A DNA stretch of 64,000 nt from NCBI GenBank assembly GCA_964499285.1, contig CAZCLA010000007.1, forward strand, positions 1-64,000, written 5' to 3'. This stretch comes from JAGFIY01 sp964499285 (GTDB lineage Bacteria; Bacteroidota; Ignavibacteria; Ignavibacteriales; Melioribacteraceae). Made by a program: the position numbers and the translations under genes. Below the pieces are notes generated by a model. It was given only the letters and a program-made list of their open reading frames with translations, did no database searches and was not told the DNA's origin. Each line of letters begins with the position of its first letter. Within the stretch, counting starts at the first letter, position 1. Of this stretch, positions 52,371 through 61,700 are shown in pieces.

Positions 52371-54782
52371 ATGAAAAGAATTCAGAAGCATCATATCCTT
52401 TTTCCACTTTTATTGTTTACGGCTGCGTGCAGTTATTGGAATGATTTTACTACATATTTCAACCGATATTACAACGCAAAGAATTTGTTTGAAACCTCAC
52501 TTGAAGATGTGGCAAGGCAGGAAAGAGAACTATTTGCCTTCAAAGAAGAAAAAATTACAAATGCCGCAAATGCAAATTTTGAAAAAGTAATTGAAAAATG
52601 TTCAAAAATTATGCAGTTCGATACAACCTCGGCATATTTTGACGAAGCAATTTATATGACAGGAGTTGCATTCTATTATCAACAGAACTATTCCAAAGCA
52701 TTAAGAAAGTTTAGAGAATTGGAAGCCTATCCTGAAAATTCGGATCTGAAGTTTGAGAATATTTATTGGATTGCAAAATCAGAAATGCAGATGCGTAATT
52801 TTGATTTGGGAATGCAGCTTCTTGATAGCGTTAAAGTTGTTGCCGTAAGAGAAGAGGAAGAAAAACTTGTTGAGAAAGCTTACATAGCTCAAATTGCATT
52901 CTATATTTATAGAGAACAATTTCAAAACAGTGTTAACTTAATGGAAGAGTTGATTTCTGTTTCTGAATCTGATGAGCTAAAAGCTGAAGTGGTTTATGAA
53001 CTAGGAAAGTTGTATCTGACATTAGGTGATCTCGAAAAAGCCGCCAATAGTTTTGTTAAAGTTGATGAGTTTGCACCAACTTTTGATCTTCAGTTCGACA
53101 GCAGACTAGAATATGCGAAAGTTTTAAGACAACTTGAAAGAGAAGCAGAGAGCATTGACCTTCTCGAGGATATGCGATACGATAACAAATTCCAAGATAA
53201 AAGAGATCAGGTTGAACTTGAACTTGCACTGGTTGCCTTGCAGAAAGGGGATATTGGAGATGCCTTCACACGATTTTCGGAAATTGATTCTCTTTACACC
53301 CAAGGAAAAAGTTTGGGAATCGCACGTTTTAATATTGCTTATATCTATGAAAAATTCTTAGGCAATTATGACAGCGCCATGACATATTACGATAAATCCC
53401 TCGCTTCTGATTTAAATCCCGAATACCGCGAAAATGCTAAAGCTCGTTCCGGCATAATTGTTAAATATATTTCACTTGATGAAAAAATCGCAAAAGAAAA
53501 TAAAGATCTTATTTACTTGACCGAGCCTGAAACATTTGCACGTGATTCAGTAGAATATGTGCTTTATAGAGCATCCCAAGGAGACACAACAGAAGTCGTT
53601 GCTGCACTTACCGATTCTACAATTATATCAGATAGTACTGCTGTCGCCGATTCAACAGATCAACAGACAACAGCGATGCAACCTAGGCCGGGAAGGTCGC
53701 AAGCCGGAACTAATTTGAATCAGTTGGATCTAGTTCAATCTGAGGAGTTTAAAGTTACAGTTAAACCGATATACCCAAAATTTTCTGCGGATTCAGCTAA
53801 AACACTCTTATCTAAATCATATTTTGAACTTGGAAATTTGTTTTTAACCGAACTCGAAGTCCCGGATTCGGCATTTATTTATTACAACAAAAGTCTCAAA
53901 CTTAAACCCGAAGGTTCATTAACACCTCAGACACTTTATGCAGTAGGCAGTTATTATAACGCTATAGGCGATACAACCAGAGCGGATAGCATGTATACTC
54001 TGGTTTATGATAAATACCCAGAGAATGATATTGCTGTCGAAGCAGCAAGAAAACTCGGTAGAACAGTTACAACGGCAAAAGGTGACCCGAGCGACAAAAT
54101 CTTCTTAAAGGGAGAAGAATTATACTTAGCAAAAAATTTCGATGCAGCAATAGATACTTTTCGTACAATATTTGAAAATTATCCCGAATCACCTAACGCG
54201 CCCAAATCACTTTACTCTATCGGTTTTATTTTGGAAAACGATAAAAACATGTTGGATTCCGCAGCATCGGTTTATGATACATTAGTTACACATTTCAAAC
54301 GCTCGGAATACACACTTGCGGTCAATTCAAAACTAGAAGCCTACAAAAATGAACAGGCAAAAATTCAAGCCCATTTGGATTCGTTGAAAACAGCTCAGAG
54401 CGATTCTACAACTCTGCCGATCGGAGAAGAAGATGAGGTCGTTATTCAAGATTCCACCGGAGTTGATCTTTCTGAATTTATTCCGGAAGAATCTCAAGAA
54501 ACTGATCCGAGATTGACACCGCCACCGCCGGATGACAATGAGGATCAAAAAAACTTAAAACCAAAAGAGGAAGCACTGCCTCCTCCCACGGTTAAAATTG
54601 AGCGACCGGATTCTTCGCTGAAAAAATCTATTCCACCTCCTGCTGAAAAGAGCGATACGCTGAAAGATAAACAGAAATCAAGAGTCGATTCGCTTTGGAA
54701 CGCTTTAATGAACAAAAATGGTTCTACCGATACAACCTCAGTAAAACCCGATTCTTCATCATCCGGGGAAAATACAAACTAA
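52371..54782 (+). CDS. Large TPR lipoprotein (SprE/PorW-like candidate)
   Basis: 803 residues from the ATG at 52371, which places the signal peptide and lipobox-like LLLFTAAC at the N-terminus; an ATG at 52338 inside glnB would put 11 charged residues in front. The mature N-terminus (NDFTTYFNRYYNAKNLFE) resembles the start of SprE/PorW, TPR lipoproteins needed for T9SS in Bacteroidota, but homology is not proven. Many tetratricopeptide-like units follow in two blocks (about 60-340 and 480-650). An acidic, proline-rich tail (TPPPPDDNEDQKN) ends the protein. Given the many T9SS cargo genes in the window, an envelope scaffold for secretion is a reasonable hypothesis. Confidence 0.75.
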   Translation: MKRIQKHHILFPLLLFTAACSYWNDFTTYFNRYYNAKNLFETSLEDVARQERELFAFKEEKITNAANANFEKVIEKCSKIMQFDTTSAYFDEAIYMTGVAFYYQQNYSKALRKFRELEAYPENSDLKFENIYWIAKSEMQMRNFDLGMQLLDSVKVVAVREEEEKLVEKAYIAQIAFYIYREQFQNSVNLMEELISVSESDELKAEVVYELGKLYLTLGDLEKAANSFVKVDEFAPTFDLQFDSRLEYAKVLRQLEREAESIDLLEDMRYDNKFQDKRDQVELELALVALQKGDIGDAFTRFSEIDSLYTQGKSLGIARFNIAYIYEKFLGNYDSAMTYYDKSLASDLNPEYRENAKARSGIIVKYISLDEKIAKENKDLIYLTEPETFARDSVEYVLYRASQGDTTEVVAALTDSTIISDSTAVADSTDQQTTAMQPRPGRSQAGTNLNQLDLVQSEEFKVTVKPIYPKFSADSAKTLLSKSYFELGNLFLTELEVPDSAFIYYNKSLKLKPEGSLTPQTLYAVGSYYNAIGDTTRADSMYTLVYDKYPENDIAVEAARKLGRTVTTAKGDPSDKIFLKGEELYLAKNFDAAIDTFRTIFENYPESPNAPKSLYSIGFILENDKNMLDSAASVYDTLVTHFKRSEYTLAVNSKLEAYKNEQAKIQAHLDSLKTAQSDSTTLPIGEEDEVVIQDSTGVDLSEFIPEESQETDPRLTPPPPDDNEDQKNLKPKEEALPPPTVKIERPDSSLKKSIPPPAEKSDTLKDKQKSRVDSLWNALMNKNGSTDTTSVKPDSSSSGENTN

Positions 54783-54796
54783 CTCATAAAAGAGTT

Positions 54797-55453
54797 ATGA
54801 CTAACAAAAAACTTATCAAACTTATAGACGGGGGTGAAAATCTCCGGGTCGAATTTAAACAGAGATTTTCCGAACACGATAAGATTGCTAAAGAAATAAT
54901 TGCGTTTGCCAACACAAAAGGTGGTATAATTATTTTCGGTATTAACGATGACAAAACCCTTTGCGGAATTCACAGTGAAAAATCGATAACCGAACTTGTT
55001 AATCAAACCATGGATGAATACTGCACTCCACAGCCGAAATATAGATTTTATTTTTTTGAAATCAATGGTTTTGAACTTGTTGCCGTAGAAATAAGCGAAT
55101 CCGATATTAAGCCGGTTAGAATTCAAGATTATAAAAAGAGACTTGACCTCAACACTGCTCAAGTTTATGTAAGGGTGAACGATAAGAGCGTCCCGGCAAG
55201 TAAAGAAATGATAAAGCTGCTGCAAAATCAAGTTGAAAGATCGGAACTGAAGAATTATCATATTGGCAAAAGCGAGAGGATTGCCTTTGAGTTGTTAGAA
55301 AAGAACGAAACTTTGACAGTGAAGGATTTGATGGAAAAAGCAAATATCTCAAAAAGAAGAGCCTCTAGGACTTTAATAAATCTAGTTCGTGCAAACATAT
55401 TGCTCATTCATACAAAGGATAATGGAGAAGATTATTTTTCTTATTCCGGATAG
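54797..55453 (+). CDS. AlbA_2 (Schlafen-type) DNA-binding regulator with C-terminal winged helix
   Basis: 218 residues from ATG at 54797. The AlbA_2/divergent AAA_4 domain shows the signature LRVEFKQRFSEHDKIAKEII, AFANTKGGIIIFGINDD and a region ending YVRVNDKSVPASKEMI. The C-terminal part (about 150-218) reads as a winged helix (LTVKDLMEKANISKRRASRTL, then LIHTKDNGEDYFSYSG). Such proteins are transcription regulators or nucleic-acid effectors; nothing here fixes the target. It is 14 bp after the TPR lipoprotein and could be co-transcribed. Confidence 0.82.
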   Translation: MTNKKLIKLIDGGENLRVEFKQRFSEHDKIAKEIIAFANTKGGIIIFGINDDKTLCGIHSEKSITELVNQTMDEYCTPQPKYRFYFFEINGFELVAVEISESDIKPVRIQDYKKRLDLNTAQVYVRVNDKSVPASKEMIKLLQNQVERSELKNYHIGKSERIAFELLEKNETLTVKDLMEKANISKRRASRTLINLVRANILLIHTKDNGEDYFSYSG

Positions 55454-55557
55454 CCGATTTGCCTCGTTTTAGTTAGTATGAAACATATTTGGATTTATTG
55501 CCCCCGTTTTATTTTCGATGGATCACAGTAAGTTTTGTCTTAATAAAACAAATAGTT

Positions 55558-56943
55558 TTACAAGCCTGCTCGTTTGATCATTTTATGAAGGTTAGTTCGA
55601 TTAATACCCGCATATTCTGCAGCTCTGCTTACGTTTCCGTCAAATTTTTCCAATAATTTTTTTGCAAACTCGGCTTCGACTTTTCTGCTGGCTGCTTCTG
55701 CCGCAATTTTTCTTTGTTTGTTCATTTCGTTCCATTTTAATGATGTTTGTCCCACATCGGCGAAATCCATTTTGGGGCAATCGATAAGTGAGTGCGTTAT
55801 CATATCGTTGGTTATTTCTTTCCCCGCACATAAGATGATCGATCTTGTTAAATAGTTAATTAGTTCTCTTATGTTGCCTGGCCAATCGTAAGATTTCAAT
55901 AGTTCAAGTGTTTCAGAGGAAAATTTGGGCGGCGGCAATTTTAGTTCGATGCTTATATTAAATAGAAAGAAATGTATAAGTTCTGGAATATCTTCTCTTC
56001 TATCTCGAAGCGGCGGGACATCGATCGGGAAAACATCAAGCCGATAGAACAAATCTTCCCGGAAATTTCCTTGGTCAACTAATTTTTTAAGATTTTTATT
56101 TGTGGCAGCAATTACTCTTGTGTTCGTTTTGATAGTTTTGTTTCCGCCAACTCTTTCAAATTCTTTTTCTTGAAGAACTCGCATAATTTTTACTTGTGCA
56201 TCCAAACTAAGTTCAGAGACTTCATCCAGAAACAAAGTTCCATTATCAGCAATCTCAAATTTTCCTAATTGTCTGTGAACCGCCCCTGTGAAAGAACCTC
56301 TCTCGTGTCCAAACAATTCGCTTTCAATTAAGTTGACCGGAATTGCTCCGCAGTTAACGGCAACAAATATTTCGTGGGATCTGTCGCTCTTGAGATGAAT
56401 CTGCCTGGCAACTAATTCTTTTCCGGTTCCACTTTCACCCGTTATTAATACAGTACTTGGACTTTTTGCGACTAAGCTTATTTTTTCATTAATGTTCTTT
56501 AATGCATCGCTCGATCCTATAATATTGAGAAGAGGTTTTCCAATTTCATGCTTTAGTTCAAGGTTCTTCTGTCTATTCAGTTTTGTTTTAATTGTCCTTT
56601 CGATAAGAATCTTTATTTCATCCGGAGAAGATATTTTTGAAATGTAGTCTTCAGCGTCAAGTTTCATAGCTTCTACCGCTGTAGCTGCAGATCCATTGTC
56701 AGTCATAATAATCACCGGGGTATGATCATCAATCATCTTAATTTCCTTCAAAATATCAAGCCCGCTTTTTCCGTTATTCAACTTCAAGTCCAATAAGATC
56801 AAATCTGGAAATTTTTCACGCAGTAGTTTGAATCCTTCTTCTGCGCTTGCAGTTGAATAAAATTCGTAATCTTTATTTGAGATATCCTGAAGAACGTTCG
56901 AAAATTTTAAATTCTGATCAATAATTAAAATTCGATTTTTCAT
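55558..56943 (-). CDS. NtrC-family response regulator, GSFTGA variant
   Basis: 461 residues. The receiver has phosphoacceptor D in LILLDLKLN, T in VIIMTDNG and K in DYISKIS, but the N-terminal acidic pair is reduced to IIDQN (one D). The AAA+ domain has Walker A GESGTGKE, Walker B LFLDEVSEL and WPGNIRELINYL. The sigma-54 contact loop reads GSFTGA instead of GAFTGA. The C-terminal HTH (GNVSRAAEYAGINRTNLHKM) is Fis-type. No kinase is adjacent, so it is an orphan regulator in this window. Confidence 0.92.
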   Translation of the reverse strand: MKNRILIIDQNLKFSNVLQDISNKDYEFYSTASAEEGFKLLREKFPDLILLDLKLNNGKSGLDILKEIKMIDDHTPVIIMTDNGSAATAVEAMKLDAEDYISKISSPDEIKILIERTIKTKLNRQKNLELKHEIGKPLLNIIGSSDALKNINEKISLVAKSPSTVLITGESGTGKELVARQIHLKSDRSHEIFVAVNCGAIPVNLIESELFGHERGSFTGAVHRQLGKFEIADNGTLFLDEVSELSLDAQVKIMRVLQEKEFERVGGNKTIKTNTRVIAATNKNLKKLVDQGNFREDLFYRLDVFPIDVPPLRDRREDIPELIHFFLFNISIELKLPPPKFSSETLELLKSYDWPGNIRELINYLTRSIILCAGKEITNDMITHSLIDCPKMDFADVGQTSLKWNEMNKQRKIAAEAASRKVEAEFAKKLLEKFDGNVSRAAEYAGINRTNLHKMIKRAGL

Positions 56944-57340
56944 TTTATCAATTATCCGTTGGGCTTAATATTATCTTAGCGAGCAATTTTTTCGATAAAA
57001 AAACATTTTAAGTTCTGCACAGTCAATCTTTCTGGTAGTAGAATCAATTTATATTTGCGCCGCATTAAAAACGTTTTTCTAAAATCGGAGGCTATATCTT
57101 AGAAAAAGGATTTTAGTATCCTCTTTTACAAAATTAATATAGAGAAAAATATTTTTATAAGATATATAAAACGATAAAAAATGTTGCGTCGTAGAGCGAC
57201 AGTGATTCCTATCAAAGCAACATTTTGAATATTACCAACTAAAAAATTGCTGAATTAAAACCAAATAAGGGTGTGAAAATAAATATTCTCGGTATAAAAA
57301 TTGACATGTATATCCTGTAACAACCAAAAAGGGAGTAATT
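56944..57340. other. Divergent intergenic region
   Basis: 397 AT-rich bases between the orphan NtrC-type regulator (minus) and a lipoprotein gene (plus). It contains the palindromic element at 57178-57226. TATATTTG at 57050-57057 resembles a -7 element but is far from either start. No convincing coding ORF or RNA gene is seen. Confidence 0.6.
57178..57226. repeat. Palindromic REP-like element
   Basis: AAAATGTTGC (57178-57187) and GCAACATTTT (57217-57226) form a perfect 10-bp outer stem. Directly inside it is a GTCG-TAGAG-CGAC mini-hairpin followed by 16 unpaired bases (57201-57216). The nested shape is that of an interspersed palindromic repeat rather than a simple terminator, though only one copy is in the window. 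Confidence 0.45.
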
Positions 57341-57793
57341 ATGAAATCACTTAAAACAATCTTACTATTAATAATTTTCAGTCTGATCTTCATCAGTTGT
57401 GATAAGGAAGAGGAGAAAAATGATCCTGTAGCTCCGCCGCCGCCGCCAGCCACGACAGGCACAATTTCAGGTATTATTTCAGTTCCTCCGGGCTCTAGTT
57501 CAAGTCCAGCAAATACTCGTGTTGCAATCTATGCAAACTTTGATGATTGGAATGCAGATAGAACATTGCGTACGGTTGCAGCCGATGCAAATGGTAATTA
57601 TATGATCGGGAATCTACCTCCGGGAACATACTATCTTGATGCTTGGAAGGATCAAAACGGGGATGGAAATATTTCGTTCGGCGATCTATATAATGTATAT
57701 GGAAGCGGAACTTGGCCAAATTATCAACTGAGCCCCATTGCAGTTATTGCCGGGCAGACTTCACCCGTTAGTTTACAATTAGTATTACTTTAA
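57341..57793 (+). CDS. Small lipoprotein with carboxypeptidase-regulatory-like domain
   Basis: 150 residues. The signal ends in the lipobox LIFISC (cysteine 20), followed by an acidic and polyproline linker (VAPPPPPATT). The remainder is a beta-sandwich (GTISGIISVPPG, AADANGNYMIGNLPPGTYYL, AWKDQNGDGNISFGDLYNVYG) of the carboxypeptidase-regulatory/SdrD-B type. The DQNGDGNISFGD stretch resembles an EF-hand calcium loop. AGGGAG ribosome binding site; the zinc-ribbon gene follows 14 bp later. The function is unknown. Confidence 0.82.
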   Translation: MKSLKTILLLIIFSLIFISCDKEEEKNDPVAPPPPPATTGTISGIISVPPGSSSSPANTRVAIYANFDDWNADRTLRTVAADANGNYMIGNLPPGTYYLDAWKDQNGDGNISFGDLYNVYGSGTWPNYQLSPIAVIAGQTSPVSLQLVLL

Positions 57794-57807
57794 GTAATGA
57801 AAATACC

Positions 57808-58038
57808 ATGCAAAAAGAGAATACAAAACTTGATCATCGATACAAAATTTGTCCGGTTTGTTCCTTTTTCTGCAACATTAATGAGCAGGATAAATACTGC
57901 TCTTTTTGCGGTAGTGAATTAATTGATACTTGCCCAGAATGCGGAGAATATATTTCTAACCCATATGCGAAATTTTGTAAATATTGCGGGAAAAATTATC
58001 CCGGAAGAAAAATTAATAATCATAGTAATATTGCATAA
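57808..58038 (+). CDS. Small double zinc-ribbon protein
   Basis: 76 residues with eight cysteines arranged as CPVC...CSFC and CPEC...CKYC, two zinc ribbons of the DZR type. There is no signal peptide, so it should be cytoplasmic. It follows the lipoprotein gene closely and ends before a terminator. The role is unknown; double zinc ribbons usually bind nucleic acid or other proteins. Confidence 0.8.
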   Translation: MQKENTKLDHRYKICPVCSFFCNINEQDKYCSFCGSELIDTCPECGEYISNPYAKFCKYCGKNYPGRKINNHSNIA

Positions 58039-58081
58039 CAGCTGAGAAGGAATTCTGCAAATGGGAGTTTCTAAAATTATG

Positions 58082-58106
58082 AGGGGCGGACGCCCCTTTA
58101 TTATTT
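58082..58106 (+). terminator. Rho-independent terminator
   Basis: AGGGGCG (58082-58088) and CGCCCCT (58091-58097) form a GC-rich stem followed by TTATTATTT, closing the lipoprotein/zinc-ribbon unit. Confidence 0.75.
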
Positions 58107-58178
58107 GAATCAAATAATTAGGATGAAGTTAATCCTTTTTATAATAGTTCTTGTAAAATTGAACCTAAGGGGGCATTT

Positions 58179-58652
58179 ATGAGACTTCAATTTATTCTTG
58201 TGTTATCAGTCATTTTTATCATTTCTGCATGCAGATCAAATGAGATTGAGCAAACTAAATCTGATGATCAGAGTATAGATAAACTTATTTCCACAGAAGA
58301 ATATTTCAACGTGCCAGAAGAATGTGCGGACAAAATTCTTAGCAGTAAAATAATTGAACAGATGCGTACAAAGATATATCTATTTGAAAATGAAAAAGTT
58401 GATGATTCTGAACTTATTCAAAAAGTATATATTTATTTGAGTTCTGAACCCAATGCTGAGCAAAAAGACGAACTTGAAAATCTTATCATAAAGTGTGATT
58501 GGGATTCTTGGAGTCCACCAGCCGGAAACCATCCCCTCGGATTTCTAACTGCTCTAATAAAAATCGAATCGTTTGAGCAAGTTCTATGTTTAGAATGGAT
58601 TAAAAAAATAGATACAGCCGAAATAGAGGTACAACCGGATTTATTGGAATAA
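58179..58652 (+). CDS. Stand-alone subtilase-propeptide-like lipoprotein
   Basis: 157 residues: signal peptide with lipobox-like VIFIISAC (cysteine 17), short acidic linker, then a domain that aligns over its whole length with the N-terminal propeptide of the next gene's subtilase. Shared blocks include ILSSKIIEQM against ILSGTLLEKI, VYIYLSSEPNAEQK against VILYFEKEPTETQK, NHPLGF in both, and EWIKKIDTAE against EFIKKMDTAE. No protease domain is present. Subtilase propeptides fold and inhibit their protease, and free-standing inhibitors of that kind (I9 type) are known, so a membrane-anchored inhibitor or folding helper for the adjacent protease is likely. RBS AAGGGGG; the protease starts 51 bp downstream with no terminator between. 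Confidence 0.85.
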   Translation: MRLQFILVLSVIFIISACRSNEIEQTKSDDQSIDKLISTEEYFNVPEECADKILSSKIIEQMRTKIYLFENEKVDDSELIQKVYIYLSSEPNAEQKDELENLIIKCDWDSWSPPAGNHPLGFLTALIKIESFEQVLCLEWIKKIDTAEIEVQPDLLE

Positions 58653-58703
58653 GTCGAATTGCAGAAAAATTAGACCTAATAATTTTATTTTACGGAGGTT
58701 ACA

Positions 58704-61700
58704 ATGAAGATTAAAAATATCGCAATTTTATTATTCCTCCCGAACTTTTTTCTAATGGCGCAAAAAACCGATAGAATAGATTATAACTATTCAAATCAAG
58801 AAAGAATACTTTTGAGTGTGGATCAATATATTCAACTCCCTCCGAAATTACAAAGCAAGATACTTAGCGGAACTCTTCTTGAAAAAATCAGCACAAAAAA
58901 TTTATTACTTGAGAGTAAATTAATTTCGGCAAGCGAAAGTTTTAGCAAAGTAATTCTATATTTTGAAAAAGAACCGACAGAAACTCAGAAATCAATTTTA
59001 GAAAGTGAAGGTATTGAGTGCTACTGGGAACTTTGGACACCGTCTTCGTACAATCATCCTCTCGGCTTTATCGTGGCAAACCTGCCTGTCGAAAAGTTTA
59101 TTAAAACTCTTTCTCTGGAATTTATCAAAAAGATGGATACTGCAGAGCAGCAATCATATCCTCACAATAATAATGGAGTGCAAAGTATAAATGCACCCCA
59201 GGTTTGGAATATGGGTTATGATGGCTCGGGAGTAACTATAGGAATCCTTGATTCGGGATTAGATGATTATTATAAGGGTACTGATCTACCAAGCAATTAC
59301 CAAGCAATGGATTATGGATTCTATCCATCAATTGACCCGGGTGTCAGCAATACTGTTTCTGGGCATGGTACTCATGTTACAGGATCTGCACTCGGTAGAG
59401 GAACACTTTCTAACGGACACTCTCATCCCAACAACGGCGAAGGTGCTTTTACCGGTACAGCCCCGGGTGCTGACCTCGTTTTTCTAAAAATTGGTAAAGA
59501 TGAGACCTCAAGCGCATCAAGTGATGCTATGATTGCTGCAATGGATGCAGCAGTAGATATTTATAATGTTGATATTCTTTCTATGAGTTACGGCGGATGG
59601 GATGCATTTCATGACGGCAGCATTGCAAAGGATCAAAAAGCTGATTGGGTATATGATCAAGGTGTCCCTTTCTTCATTTCAGCAGGTAATTCGGCGGACG
59701 ATAACCGTCATTATTCCGGAACAGTTGCGGCAAACAGTTCTTCAGGTTTTATACAAGTTAATGTATCAGATCCGGGAGATAACCAAGTAGCTCTGTGGTT
59801 TAATCTTGTTTGGTATGATGGTTTGAGCACTCGTAACGACCTTACTCTGGAATATTATGATGCCTCCTATAATCAAATGAGCAATATTATTATGGATCCA
59901 TTTCCTACAGAGAGCCTAAGGGGAACCGAATCACTTTATTCACATTACAACTATTATATTACCGCTGCCGGATCTTATTATTTAAAAGTGGTAAACAACT
60001 CGCCGAACTCACAAAAATTTCATATTTACGATGATTGGGGAAGCTATGTAACTTTTCAAAGTCCGGATATGGATTATACAGTCGGAAGTCCGGGATGTGC
60101 TGATAATGCGTTTACGGTAGGGGCTTATGTTTCAAGAGAAACTTGGACAGACTCAAACGGGGATAGTTGGCATTATAATAACTATGTGCTCGACGATATT
60201 GCACCTTTCTCAAGCAGAGGTCCGAGAGTTGACGGCTATCAGAAACCAAGTTTCACTGCACCGGGACATGTTGTATTATCGCTTAGAGATACAGATGTAT
60301 ATACATCATTTTCAAACAGCTGGATCGATAATGACGGAATTCCTGGGGGAGCAGCAAATTACTACAGAATGCAGGGAACAAGTATGGCATGCCCAATTGC
60401 CGCGGGAGCCGGTGCACTTCTGCTTCAGAAAAATCCGTCGCTAACCCCGGGTCAAATTTATACTGCACTTATTTCTAACACTAACACAACGGGTTTAGGG
60501 CAGGTTCCAAACAGTATTTGGGGCTACGGCAAACTTGATATTTATCAAGCCGTATTAAATAGTGGAGCGTCAGCGTTGGTAGATGTTGATGTACAATATT
60601 TATCAATCGAAGATGGTCCGAATCATATCGGAACCGCATCTTTTGTCTTAAGTAATATTGGTGGTGCTTTACTGAACTTCGATATAACAGTAGAAGGAAA
60701 TTTTTCCGGATATAAAATAATAAATGATTGTTACACAATTAGTGGAATAAGTAATCGTAATCAACAAAATAATCAAAAGAATTTTTTAAGCGAAATAATT
60801 ACGAACAAGACTACTCCCAAATCTGTTGTGAACAATAGAATTAACCAATTAAGAACTCTTACTGGTGATAACCTTCTTGTACTTGATGATGGTACTGATT
60901 CTCCCGAAACTTTTATCGGTTGGGGAGATGCTACTGATTTTCAGTGGAGAAACGAATTCGACGTTCCCGGCACTGGTTTTGAATTAGATGCTTTGAACTT
61001 TTTTATGAGAACAGAAACTTATTCCACAAATAGTGTGTATGTTGAAATAACTGATGCTGCATTAAATGTTCTGGCTTCAGGAATACTGGATTTAAGTTTA
61101 TCACAGAATGGAAAGTGGTATCGGGCTACAATAAATCCGCCCATAAATTTTGATTCGGGAGAAAAGTTTTTCATATCAATTGAAACTGTTGGATCGGGAA
61201 TCAACTTCCCGGCTGGTGCGGACAAAAACGGTTTGATCCAAAATAAGAGTTACTATTTTAACGGTGCTACTTGGATAAATTTAAACACCCTCCCCGGTTA
61301 TGAGAATGGTGCATTCTTAATACGGGCTGAAGGAGATATTGGAAGTACAGTCGATAGAATTACAGTTTCCCCCGAAAGTGGAAGTATAAATCCAGGTAGT
61401 TCAAGAGTGATTGAAATTACATTTAATTCGGAAGGATTGGACGATAATGTTTATGAAGGCGAAGTCCATATTACAACGAACGGAGGCAACTTAGACATAC
61501 CGATAGATTTTATTGTGGATGTTGAAAATTTATCATTACTACCTAAAGAATATTCATTAGAACAAAACTATCCCAACCCATTTAATCCAAACACAACAAT
61601 CGATTATTCAATACCGAAAAGCGGTGATGTAAAGTTAACGGTGTTCGACGTAATGGGAAGAGAGGTTAAGATACTCATAAATAGACATCAGAACGCAGGG

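Noticed and set aside
54780..54796. AACTC/GAGTT inverted repeat before the AlbA_2 gene
   Set aside because: Only 5 bp, in a 14-bp intergenic gap; probably chance.
57301..57306. TTGACA as a -35 element for the lipoprotein at 57341
   Set aside because: No -10 at 16-18 bp spacing.
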